64,000 nt of DNA. Source: Piper betle (Eukaryota > Streptophyta > Magnoliopsida > Piperales > Piperaceae). The notes under the pieces were generated by a model, which was not told the origin of the DNA, did not search any database, and saw only the letters and a list, made by a program, of their open reading frames with translations. Numbering within the stretch: position 1 is the first letter of the stretch; each line of letters starts with the position of its first letter. The stretch is from NCBI GenBank assembly GCA_033002965.1, contig JAURVB010000168.1:1-64000 (forward strand). Direction: 5' to 3'. The translations under genes were made by a program, and so were the position numbers. Shown here in pieces: positions 34,136 through 47,900 of this stretch.

Positions 34136-35939
34136 CACTTCTATGCTTGTGACACACAAGACCAGAGCAGAACAATAAGCAGTACATGGTCATATTGATG
34201 CTCATAATTTGTAACGCAGGTTGTCTGGTATCATGATGGAGTAAGGGGTGAACTTCGTTTCAAATGATGATTTCGTTAAGGTAGGGACTCTATCTGGCGT
34301 GGGAACATGCTTGACATCCGGAATTGATAACCATTGCCAAGTCTTTTTTGTTCCCAAGGTAAATAACCAAGCTTGACATACCCAAGTGCTGCCATGGTCA
34401 GCAAGTTCGGCATCCATACAAGTGGCGGATACATGGCCGGCACAGTAGAGGTGCTGCAGATAAAACTTGTGGTTATGGTCTCTGATGAAAACAGTGAATG
34501 AGGAATGCTCTAAATAACACCTTTTAATTGATGAAAGAAAGCAGTGAACCACGATAACAAAATTGTGACGTGTCGATCATGGTGTTCAAACATTCTTGTG
34601 GCATCTGATCGCTTGATCAGGGCCATTGTTCACTGCTTCTGAGCAATAAAACCTCATTAAAAACTACTTTAAAAGCAACTTGATCGCCAGAAAAATTCAT
34701 GACCAGAAAAAATTGACATCAGATCAAATATTCTGGCCAGAATGATTGCAACTTCCAATTTCTTAACTCGTCGGACATGAACAATTTTCGATGAAGATGA
34801 TGGCCACGGTCTACAAAGTTGCCCATGTAAATGACGTTTGAAAATTCGCAACCTGAAAAAAATTTTGATTGCATCTAGACTATAGACATAGATAGATTGA
34901 TTGGTCACGAAGGTAAAAAGAGATAGGCTTCAAACGATAGCTCAACAGAAAAACTAAGACAAGAGTCGAAGAGCAGCACCTCAAATTTGGACATCAAGTC
35001 GACTTGATTCAGAGGTTGTCGTAGTCACAAGCAAGCGGCTAAAACAGCTGAACACATATAAGGATTATATCACGGTAGAGGTGGCCCAAAACGGCATGGT
35101 GGCGGCAGCTGAGCTTTGTGTAGCTTATGGCGCTGGCAGGTTCTGGCCTCAGATACTTCTGGATCTAAAATTTTCTGCCCAAGGATATCAAATAGATAAG
35201 AAGATGATCTAGATGAACAAAACTTATATTATTTCCAAAAACATTGTCAATACCTATTTATATCTCCCACTAATACAGCTTGCAAAATTCATTTCCACCT
35301 TTTCCCCAATACCTGTTAGTTCACACGAGCTAACACAAAAGATATCCTCTACATAGTCCCACTGCAACATAATTTTTCACACAACAATGTAACACCCCTA
35401 AAACATTAACATCCAAATCTGGAATTTTCCAATTCGTGATGCAAAATGATGCAAGATTCCATTGAATAAAAGGGGAAATTGTTGAATTACCAAGGCTTCA
35501 GATGCAAAGAATGATGATATTTCAATACACTGTGAAGGTTAGCTTAGTGTTACAAGTAACATGTATGATGTTAATTGCCCTAAAGTTACGTAATACATCA
35601 CTCATTACAAAAACAAACCTGGCCCAGAGGAAAAAACAACGGCATTAAGGTGCAAGTTTTCAATTTTCTAATTTGTAATTCTAACCTCAGTGAATGGTTG
35701 CCTCCTCAACCAGGTTATCAGATTTAGTAAAACTATGACAAACCCGCCACTTATATACATTGTCGGACCTGCAGCAATGGAGCAGACCTCGTCACCTATA
35801 ACCACATCTTCTGAGCCAACTTGAACTAGGTGTGATCCTTTTTTCAGAAACTTATCCTGCTGCATTTTTCATTTGAGGGCCCAATCGTCAATGATGTGTC
35901 AGACCCAAAGTATTTAACAAATAATTGTTATAACAATTA
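34136..35939. other. Gap between copia element and MBD9-like gene
   Basis: Contains the 3' flank of the MBD9-like gene. A 65-codon ATG frame on the minus strand (35668-35865) with one hydrophobic segment (GGFVIVLLNLITWL) follows the MBD9 stop by 75 bases and may be 3' UTR. A 116-codon minus frame at 34202-34552 begins at GTG and matches nothing I know. Neither is called as a gene. Confidence 0.4.
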
Positions 35940-38900
35940 TCAACCATCGCCATCCCGCTTCCGTTTTCCTGATTTGCCTACTTTAGATGTTTCTATGGCT
36001 TCGGTGGAAGATCCTTTCTCATAAAAAATAGCTGTATCCAAAGAATAGATCCTGAGAGCTAGAGCAGAAAGGGTCGATGTTTTGGCTGCCGCTGAAAATG
36101 ACGACCAATACCACCATTCAGTTCTTAAATGATCTGGCCTAATCATGTCTTCAAACACAAATGTTGCCTGAATCATCTGCGAAGGAAAACACAAGTGCAA
36201 TAATCAAATATCATTGACTAATCATTTCCATCACACCTACAAATTTTGTACCAATTGTAGTAGCATATAACTTTCCAAAGAACTATACTCAGCAATGCCT
36301 TCGGTCACAAATCATGGTCAGCTTTTAAATATAATGTAAGTACTCGGGTATATTCTACATTAAAGAATAATTTGCTCTTCAAGACCATGGATCCATAGAC
36401 ATTTCTCCTTCTCCCATTACCTCTGTTACAAACATATGGTATGGGATGCGGTTCCATATCATACAGAACTCACCAACCAAAATTATTCCCAACATGAAAG
36501 CCAAAATTATCCTCCTGTGGAACTAAGACTGAGAACACCACAAACCCATACTCCATACCACAGGGCTGTAACATCCCCTACTGCCTATTTCCAAACAAAG
36601 CAGCGTCATATACAAGGACACATCCTGCAAGAGCAGAATCTGGCAAAAGATTTTGTGCATGGAATCTTAAATGCAACGCCCTTTTCATAAGCTCGGGATA
36701 AACAGTATAAGATTATTGAGTTTAAAACGTAGTAAAATATCTAGTATACATTAAACAATCCCCATGGCATATGACTCACCTCAAATATTGTTTCCGCTGT
36801 CTTCACAAATGCACGCCAAGCACACCTTCTGTGCAAAAAACCCCGTGCTGGACGTAGTGCTTCATCCAATACGGATGCTTCCATATCAAGTAAGTTTATT
36901 TTAAGCCGCCTTAAAATTTGAGAATCCCTCCCAGTCAAAGACCTCAATGCTGCCTCAGGAACAGCAAACCTTTGACTGCTTTCACTTTCCTGGATTTGCC
37001 CAGACGCATATTCTACTCTCAGATCTTCACCATCAGTCATCTCAATGCAGGTTTTATCCCCTGTACAGGGCCAACGTTCTCGACCTAATGATCTATCATC
37101 AGCTCCATCGTATGACACTGATAAACCTAATTGGCCTTTGCTTAAAATAATCTGCCTCTCATATGTTTCCTCCACTGCAGGTGAGGTGGACAGTAATGTT
37201 TGATCAGTAAAAGCAGATGAATATGGCATAAATGATGGACTTCCATTTAAGCCAATTAGTCCAATTTCCTTCACCAGTTCCTTGTTTGAACTTTTTGCAA
37301 TAAACTTCTTACTTATCTCCTCAAAATTGTAAGGACAGTCTGGTTCTCTCGGAAATTTGATAAGCCTTGAGCTGAAATCAAGTCTACCTTTCTTCCATGC
37401 TGCTCCTGTAACATCATCCACACTGGCAAGGTCCTTTTCTGCATGTTTCCCTTCAACCAAAACAGCAGATCCAGGCATACATCTGCCACCATTATGGCCT
37501 TCGAGTTCAGAAGCACTGCAAAATGTTTGATGACAGGAGAGACAATGATGTTTCAAAGGCCATACAGGTTCTAAACACTCACAACGAAACATTCTTTCTT
37601 CATTACATATCTTTGCCTTGTTACCACGTTTTCTTGGATGATCATTAACTTCTGGTTCACAAAAACTGCCATAACGTTTCTCTAGAACTGAGCTAGCCTT
37701 GCAAACTAGGGAAGGATATGCATCATCATCATCATCATTAGAATGTTTAGATGGAAACTTGAGAGTTTCTTTACAATTCTCACTTTTACCACTTAATTGT
37801 GTAGGGGAAACTGTAACCACTGTGAAATAGATTGCCTCAACCTTCTCTCTGAGAAATTATCCTCTCTCAAGGAGACAGCAAGGTCGATAATTTCAGCATC
37901 AGTAAGAATTGAAACCCAAGTAGGTCCATTCTCTTCAGGCTTCATGTTTTTGACACAAGGACCACAGTGTACTTTATTTTGTTGCACAGACTTGCTCCCA
38001 CCTATCACCAACCAAGGACAACCATGAGGGCTATTTAAGGCCCAGTATAAATTACTCTCGGCATCCCTCCCAAAAATCTCTTCGCAAAGCCAGTTTGTAA
38101 AGCTGAGACCACAAATCGGATATGCGGTCTTCCAAATCAACCACCTGAGTCTTCAAGGGAGAAGCTTCCAAGGAACAAGCTTCTTGTGGTTCACACATGT
38201 CTTTGTCTTCGCTTGCACTATGGTTACGGGCCGTTGGTATTTGTTTAGATTGATGGGGGCAATCTATAAGGGACACCTGCTCTGAGGGGAGAGTTTTCAC
38301 CATCCCAGTCGAGGAAAAATTTGAAGCTTCCTGAGGAGTCAAGGAACCATCTGCATAATGGTTTCTATCTGAACCGCAACATAAATTATCAAGTTTGTGT
38401 AGACTATTAGAAATAGAATCTACATTCTGCATCTCAACATCCATTGGGCTTGACGGCTCACAAGGGAGACACATTAACTTTCTATCATTTAACATATTCC
38501 CACTGTCATTCAAGCGATTCTCAATCTGGCTTCCCTCATGTATCATATCACGGGATGTGTTCTCATCTTTCTCCTTTGTATCTACACACGCATCATTGGA
38601 AATTATCACATCCCTTGTAGTCTCATTTGTCGCTCTAGAACTCATATAAAATTCCCTAAATTTCAGGTTTCTCCAATCATTAACAAGAGAACGAAGCTTC
38701 TGCTGAAGATCAGATGTGACCTCAGCACACTTGTCAATATGCACCCTGATAGCAGTTAAATTTAGGGCTTCATTGCACAAGAACCTCAGCAAAAAAGTTC
38801 TCTGCATAGGAAAAAGGTAGTTTATTAAAAGAAAATTAGAAAATGAAAGTGAAAATAGAGCGCTTTAATTGAAATGCCCAGCTACGCAGGTTGGTTTAAA

Positions 38901-41900
38901 CAGTCCATGCTCAACGAAAAGCGGCATTCAATTTAGTTGAAAAAGTAGGCCTACAAATTTGCATGCAATTTAACATACTATAACCTATACAATTAGATAA
39001 CTCAATATCCAAAAGTACATGGAAAACACATCCACAAACTCCTCTCAACTCTCATTCACACATCCACACCAAGCCATCCCCCACTGTTTTTACCTTAAAT
39101 TCATCACGCATTCATCCTCACGGACCAAATACTTCTCTCCCAGTTTGCTTGAACTTGAAAGTTATCTAATTACTAATGTGGGGTCCCATGAGCTATAAAT
39201 ATGTTCTGTTTATAAATATGTTCTGTTACTTTAATCAAACATATAGACAAATAATAAAAAAACAAGTCTCAAAAATTCCTGCTAATAATTTGATGGAGTT
39301 GCTTATGTGATGCTGGCTATAGAACCCCATCGACACCACCTCCATTAGCACTTACACAATCGCTCTCGGTCTGACTCTAGAAATGAATACCATCCAGTTA
39401 TCTGAATGCAGACTTGCATAAAACCTATTATGATGCAGTGCATCTACATCCATCAATACAGGTGTAAATGAGCCAAGCCAAGTCAAGCATCACTTTGTTC
39501 ATGTTTAGTTTGTTTCTAAATCAGTTTGCTCAAGCTCGGTTTATTGCCAGGTTATAAATTCTGAGCCGAGCTTGAGCCAAATACTTTCTTGCTGAAGTTT
39601 GGTTAATGTCCAATTAAACTAGTTTCAAGTTGAATGAAACCAAGCCGAGCCAAGCTAATTGATGGTTCTACTGAGTTCAAAGTCATTTTTTATGGTAAGA
39701 TCTTTCAATGCACAATAGCAATCGTAAAAGTGATAGAATTATAAAATATATGGATTCGTGGAGGCATTCATGCTATTAATATTCAGGATAAAAATGTATT
39801 AAGTAAAATATTAAAGGCAGGCTGCACAACTTGTAAAGTAAAGTGCATTGAGCGCAACTTTCGAGCTGAATCGAGCTGAGCACTCCTTAGTTCAAGCTCT
39901 CATAGTTCATCGAGTTATTATTATCAAGTCAAGTATTTGTTCGAGTTCTATATTAATGAGCATGTGTTTATTTACTGCTTTCTCTTTAGCTTTGTTGTTC
40001 TAGTTTTAGTTTCAACCCCTTTCCTTACAATTGCAATCTTGCATCATATTACTGATATACAAGTGTCAAACAACTAGCCTCCATCTAGCACCCCTTATTC
40101 CCTTTTACTTCCCAAACCAACTGTTTGCAATATTCAATTATTCCATGCTCTCAAGTTGAAGCATTACTAGGTATTGCTTGGACCCCAACTTATGAAACTA
40201 CAGAAAACAACGAAAACCATGATTTCACAAGACAAAAATATATTACACACACAGATCCGTCACGTGTCCTCTAATTATTTTACTATATTGTCCTTTATTT
40301 CCAATTCACAAAAGTATTTTTACAACTAAAAGTGTTGTTTTCCCATTGAAGATTTTAATCAGGATTCACCACACATAATCTAACTCTTTTACAATATTAA
40401 CCTTTATTTCCTATTTACAAAAGCATTATTTATAATAAACATATTAGTTTCCCATTCACACAAGTAAATAATATTACAAATTTAAGCCCAATTATGACTT
40501 GTGAGTTTGATAATTCTTAAGTAGAATTCCTAAATTAACAAGTTGATAAACATCAATTAAATAATAAAAAAGAATATATAATATGAAAAAAATTAACTCG
40601 CTTAGACATAATTAAATATAAGAATAATAAATAGTGAAAATTATATATCAGGCATTAAAGTGCATCATGCGAGCAAGCACCTAGCTTAAAAAAATGTTCC
40701 ACGTTTAAAGTACAGTCCTAAAACGTTATAAGCCAAACAACCATTTTCTAGTCTACTCTAAATTAATATATAACAATAACAGCGAGCTCACCAAAAAAAT
40801 AGCTACGTAATACCCACTCAAGAAGTAAACAACAAATGTAATTTACATAGCCCAGGAAATTGTCATTAAAATGTCCAACACCTCTTCTCTAGAATTCTTT
40901 TACAATTATTCATAACCAGCATGTTCATTCTATCTTTGTGGTATCTTTGTGGTTTGTCCCCAATAATTATCAATGCTTGGGGAGATAAAGCATAGAATGG
41001 CAACCACATAACCTAGTGAATGGACTCACCTAAACTTAAAAGAAGAAAATAAATAAAGAGGTGAAATGTAGAAATAGAAGAGTCATACCTCTCTAACAGT
41101 AAGTTCCCAGTATTCTCTCTCCCCCATACTGACCACAAGGTCACTCAAAGCCTCCATAAAAGCAAGAGTATCTTCACCGTGGCTTCTTTTCTTCATACTC
41201 CACCTAGTGACCTGAGGAACAGAGAGCCCTTCTTGACCAGTAGTCTGGCTTTTGACACATGATGGACAATACCAGTTGCCCTCGGGAATTCTTGTCAGGG
41301 GGGTCCAAGCAGTAGGTATGATACTCAGAATCACAACTGTCACAGAGTAACACACTATCATCATCTTTGTCAATCCCACAAACTTTACAAACGCCATCTT
41401 CCCAAGGAGCTTTAGGAATTTCATTTATACCGAGGTCATCTAATTCTTCCCTTGGAAATCCATTTGAAGATTCAGAATTCATCCGTTCATCTCGTCTGTT
41501 GACAAGACTGAGGACCTAAGTAACACAATCATACACAGTGTAAGAAAACCAATTCTTTGAATAAATCATATCAAAACAAAAATTATGGAAAAATAGAGAA
41601 ACAAATGAAAAACATAGTTGCTACAATATGCACTGAGCTTATACATTTTTTGGCTTTCCAAAATACATTATTCAGTGGCTATTCAATACTCTCTTAGTGC
41701 AAGGCTCTATCTTCACTACAAGGAAATTGTCTGCCATCCAATCGAGAAAACATAATGCTCGCATATTAAAACTAGTAAATATGGGAGGAAGGTGGAACAA
41801 GGGTTAGTGGAAGAAAGAAAGAAAGGACGGCGACACAGTTTAATGGGATGAGCAAGAGCAAGAGAGGTGGAAGGAGGGATCACCAATGGATTTAGGAAGA

Positions 41901-44900
41901 ACATCAAAAGGTGCCTTTGTTGAAATATTTGACCTCCCATCGCTCGAAAAAAATTTGTAGCACAATGCATAAAAATTTGTTCTGAACGTATAAAAATCAT
42001 TTAACTAGAAATGATGAAACAATATCATAATTTGGAAATTATTAGCCTCCGTTTTGTTACACTATCTGTTATAGGATCTGAAACATTAGAAAGGCACATT
42101 GATGTGGTCCCCCAAAGACAAGTGGAGCAGGGCAGAACTTGACCCCACAAATGAGCTGCTAGATTAAAACCAGATTAAAGTGGGTTATACTGAATGCATG
42201 TAAAGCTGTTTGAAGCTCAGCCAAATGTGGCCCATCATCAAGATGTCTAAAAATGTCTATTTTGGAGAACCTCAAGCGCTGAAAACTAGACAATGTCCAA
42301 GCAAAGAAGTGCACCAATAATACCTACCTTAAGAGTTCCTACACAGATCTCAGGACATATTATTACTAACATTTGACTCTGAGATATTGATGACATTTTT
42401 GAGAACTGCACCAAAACCTTAAAAAAGATGGTATTTTCATGATTTTAAACAATGCCTACCTCTTTGTCATACAAAGATTCAAAGTTTTGGGACAGTTTTT
42501 CTGCCAGTTGCATCAGATCTGATCTGCCTCGATAAGCAGTGCATATGTTTTGCCAAACCTGAAAGAATACATTGAAGACACAAACTAATAAATTGAACAT
42601 TTAAATCCATGCTCAAAAGGTCAAAAGAAAAGAAAGGGGAAAAAAGGAACAAACCTCGCGAACATCTTCATGGAAGGCTTCATGAGATCCACCATAAGCC
42701 CCAGCGGCCAACTTTAAGTCAATGGTCCGAAAATCAAGGGGCCGAGAAACCATTGCAGGTGAACCAAGAAGACCTTCATCTTCATTATCATTAGGGTATA
42801 GCAATGACTTCCCCAGCAAATTGCAAAAAGTTTTGTCTTCATCACCTGCAGCTGCTCGGCGAAGTGTGATTCGGCATTGCTTCATAATCATTTTTGGCGC
42901 AGAATTACTAACATTCTGTTTCCTTCTTCTTTCTGGTCTTGGTCGCTGATTTTCTCCACACAACTTTTCCAGCAAACTCAGCACGGCTTTCTGTATAATC
43001 ACAAAAGAAACATTATACATAATATTACAGGATACAGAAACATTAAACAACAACCACAAATCAATTTATTTAAAATACGATAGCCTCCAAGTTGCAAAAA
43101 CCACAGACCATTTTCAGCCACTACTCTCTAAAACACCACAGTTACAGTAGTGTCATACCCATTGGGGGAAATAATTCTCTAAAAAAAATCAAAGCTCCCT
43201 TTAATAATATTACCAGATAAAAGAAGCATGAAGCATGTGGTAAACTTGCTCAATTACAATTTTACAACGCATACATGATAGAACACACTTCATTGCTATT
43301 GGTGCCACAAGCAGAATAGAATGTTCAAGTACATGATAATACAGACAATCCCATTTTGCATCAAAAAAATAAAATAAACCTAAAGTCCAATTCCAAATAA
43401 GGTTAATCAACAAGTGCTCCACCAATTCCTGGAAAACATCAAGCACAAGGCAGTTGCATTTTAGCAAACTGCAATCTTAGGTCTATATTTGATTGTGCAA
43501 ATTGACCTAAATACATAGAGTGAAACGTGATAAGGATAGAATTCTAAAAGAAGATAAATGACACAATATTTAAATAAAGTCATATCGACATCACTCCCCC
43601 TCGAATTTAAAATGAAGATCAACAAAATATCCAGGTATAAAATGATACAATGACCAAAAAAATATATGTATCATATATATCATAACTTCAACATTCCCCC
43701 TCAAGTTGTAGAATGTAAGATCAACAACTTGATCGTGTAAAAAGCAAGCAGATCTGCCCAGTCCCAATCCTCAGCATATTTAGCATGTATAACCCACCCA
43801 CCCCCCTCCCCCCACCCACCCACACCACCTAAAACAAAAGCAAACAACAGTCATATATAAAATCCTTTAAAGAGAACACAGGACACAAGCATAAAACCAA
43901 CAAGGAGCACAATCCTAACAATTAGACAGGTAAATTTGACTACACGGGCAAGGCAAACAAGCAGACATTATTGTAGAGATAAAGAAGAGGACATGAAAAA
44001 TCGTTTGTAAAATATATAACCCTAATATAAGCCTTAATGGACAGCAAAAATCCACAACACACGAACCCCTTCGGACACATTCTTTAAAAGTACAGCTGTA
44101 AAAACACCACTGAGCTTTTGTGTTTGTGACATTTTGTCACATGTATTGACTCTTTTAAAGATTTTTGTGACACAACAATGCGTTTTTCCAGTTTGTACCT
44201 CACTCAATGCAGACTTCAAATATACCAGCTTTTCAAATACAAGTCAAATCAACTATAATGTTAATCTCTCTCTAGTAATTGGCAACATATTTAGAATTTC
44301 GCATTTGTTCAATAAAACATTCTATTACATCTAGCCCAACATCATATAGATACAGCAATACTTGCCTTTCAACAGAGTGGCAAATAAGTAAGCATTTAAA
44401 AAATTAAAATTTGTAAGTAAGTCTCTGAATAGGTGATCCCAGATTTGCTGGAAATTCTTAAAACAAAACAGATGGCTTAATTAAAAATCAATATATAAAA
44501 CAAATACATAGAGGTATCTGATATGGTTACAAATTTTAGTACGTAGAAATCAGAAGAATGCTGCAGCTTTCTTTATTAGTCAATAACTATATTTTAAAAT
44601 AAGCAAGGGACATGTCCAACTGCTTCGATTATCTTGTAGTCAATCTTGTGCATTTGTATACAAATAAAGCATAACAAAAGAGTAGAGGAATATAGAATTC
44701 CCATCCCTTCTACAGTAGTCTATCCTGATTTCCCGGCCCCTTTTCCTAGTAATATCATCACATCAGCATCAACATCCGCCTAATTCCAAATGATTGAAAT
44801 CAAGGAAATATTTGCAAAAAGAAATAGCAAACTCATGAACTCTAATGTCTTTCCTGATACAACATTCCTTTGTTCCAATTTCGGACAAGAAAACAACAAA

Positions 44901-47900
44901 CTAGACAATTAGAGATTGCCTGACTTGTATGAGAATCAACTTTTAATTAGGCTAAAAGATATTCCATGTTTATAAGACAATAAAATAATAAGCAACTCAT
45001 AATAAAGCAGGAAATAATATAAGCTACTTAATCACATACTTTTGTGGGGCCTGATGCATTGCCCTTGTAAACTTCCTTGCTTATAGAGTGCTCCAAGATT
45101 TTCTTGGCCCAGTCGGGGGGTCCCTTCTCCAAAGCATCATACACGCACTTCCTAATTCGGGTTCCAACATTTGTAGGCAGCTTCTTCACCGGCTCCAGTA
45201 ACTGAGCCCACTCAGGAAGATCTCCATCAACAACCCAAGCTGTCTCATTAGCTCCATTTATTTCTGATGTTTTGCGTTCTCCAGTAAAATCCTCTTCCTC
45301 CCTTTTCAAATAACAAATTTGCCGCTCTGCCTCTGCAAGAAGCTGAAAAAATCACATAAATGAGCATACTATACAGTGAGTATACATGTCAATTGGTAAT
45401 TTCCTGGATAAAATTGCTTTTCAATTCACAGAACAAACTAAACAAAAATATCAAAGCAATTCATATACATGAAAAAAGAATATTATTTTGAATGAAATAA
45501 GACATACAACATATAAATTATGCTATCAAAATTCTGAGAGATAAAACCAAAACGATGGTTAAAACAATGGAATGTGTTTCTATCTTACCACCGCGTCAGC
45601 TTCCATGCCAGCAATTCCAGTAAGTGACCCACAAAGAACACCACCATCACCTTGAATGCAACGAAACACTTTTCCACATTCACGACTTCTATATTCCACA
45701 GAGTCAAGTTTACCATCCATAGCCAAATATGACAGAATATATCTCTTAGCTAATTCTGGCCAAGTAAGCTCATTAATGGGGAGCATATCGATCTTTGACT
45801 TTTTCATGGGTACTGCACAGTCTATCTCTCTCTTCCGGCCTCGCCTCAATTTTGTGTCCCCACCATCGAAAGGATCCATAAATGCTGCCACCTTGCATTG
45901 TAATTCACCCAATAGAACTTTGAGCAATGCAATATGAATCTTAGTTAAAGCCACACCCATGCATCTCCCATAAGTACGGGAGGCTACTTTGGCTTGAGAC
46001 AATTCCCGACTATGCTCATTATCCACTGAAATAAACAAGTCACTGTGACGCCCTTCTGAAGGAATCACAGGTTGATAAAATGATGGCACAAGATTAAACA
46101 CGTTACTTCCTGTTCTCTGTGACTCAATGTCTTTATTTTCTTCTATTCCTTTCTGAAGTTTTTCAAAACAGTTTGGTACATCAAACCATGGCTCAATAAG
46201 CTCCCTTTCAAGATCTTCAAATGTCAAAGGTACATCTAATTCCAAGGATTCACTAAAACGAGAAAGCAATTCCCATATCTGAATTAACAAAAACGTTGAA
46301 GGAAATAAGCACCTAGTCTTGCATAACAATTTTCATGGCAAGAAAAGACATTGACAACCAGCAAGGGACAAAAAGTTTGCTATCTATCTTCTAATTTAAT
46401 ACATAAGAGGAACATTTGCTATTGAACGGAGCCTCCACAATGCTTCTTACCACGGGTCTACTGTCTATTTAATATAGCTTTTCATGTGACTCCAAATATG
46501 ATTACAGTATTACCATTTCTTACCAAGAAAGTATTTATCCATTTTATGAATCCAAGTATTTTTACAATTTTAACCTTTCTTATTTGGGAAGTTTTAATTG
46601 AGTATTTTATAATTTTACGTATTCTTATTAGATTTAATTCAACTATGGCTAGATTTGATGAATATTATTTTAACATGAACCCGTTAAAAAATAGTAAAAG
46701 TAGTTTATCATGTTCATCACTAATTATTAAAAATAAGTAGGGATTTCAAACCAAGCTAAGATTGCCAATATGAGTTGAATTATACTTAAGACTCCTTAAC
46801 AATAATTAAAAAATAAAAACCTCTTATTATTCAATTGTAGAATATTTTGAGAAATCTCATTCAACTATGGCTAGTAAATTTTATTTTTATCATGGGCCCA
46901 TTAAAACAATAAAAAATATGAATAATTTACCATTTCCATAAGTAATTATTAAAAATAAGTAGGGATCTTAAACCCCAGTTAAGACTTTTAATTCAAGTCA
47001 AATTATACTTAAGGCTCCTTAGCAATAATTCAAAATAAAAATCCTAGACTAAGTAGATATTATTATATGAAAAAAAATTTATTTCTGTAGGCTTATACAT
47101 AATTAAAATTCATCATTTCTTACATCTAATAAAATATGCTCTAAGTTAATTGAGAATTTATAACTAGAAATCCTTAACAAAGTAGCTATTAATAATATCA
47201 AAAAATTTAAATTCTAATTCAGGCATCTTATTATAAATTAAACTTATAATTGTATAATAAGAATCTTAATAAAATTTATAAGGCCCTCACATTGCATAGG
47301 TTTTCAACTAATTAGAAGTTAAGGGCGTAGCCTCCCATAAGTAGATGAAGATGCCAATCACAAAAAGTAGGGATGACAAAACTAAAACTTGAACATTCAC
47401 AGAACTTCAATTTATAATAGCTTCTACTCTAGGATAATCATATGAAAAAAGCGTAGGCAAAAAAGAGTACAAAACAAATCTATTGTCGTAAAAGAACAAA
47501 CTAGAACCTGTGAAATTAGATACGTACCTCAAGAACATCACCAACTAGATCTGCCGGAAGTCTCCTGCTCAGAGGTCGACCTAGAGTAAGTGCACGACAG
47601 CCCAATTTAAGGCCTTTATCTAAGTTCTGATCAAAAGATATTTCCTGTTTAGAATTGAACCCGCAGGAATCTTCCCGCATATATTTACTCCCTTTTGACA
47701 CATGCAGATTGGCTCCATCTGATTGATAAATGCCAGTAGTGTGCCTTGGAACATTATAATGGAAGCATGTATGCACTCCAGGAAGATTTTCTATCATTTC
47801 CAACACAAAGGTCAAGTCCAAACCAAACCTATCTTGATCTAACCATTTCTCAATAGAAGTGCAATAGGAATCAAGTTCTTCCATTGAGCGTATTCCATGT

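Noticed and set aside
35389..35400. TGTAACACCCCT resembling an LTR start
   Set aside because: No LTR-like sequence, end or partner repeat follows.
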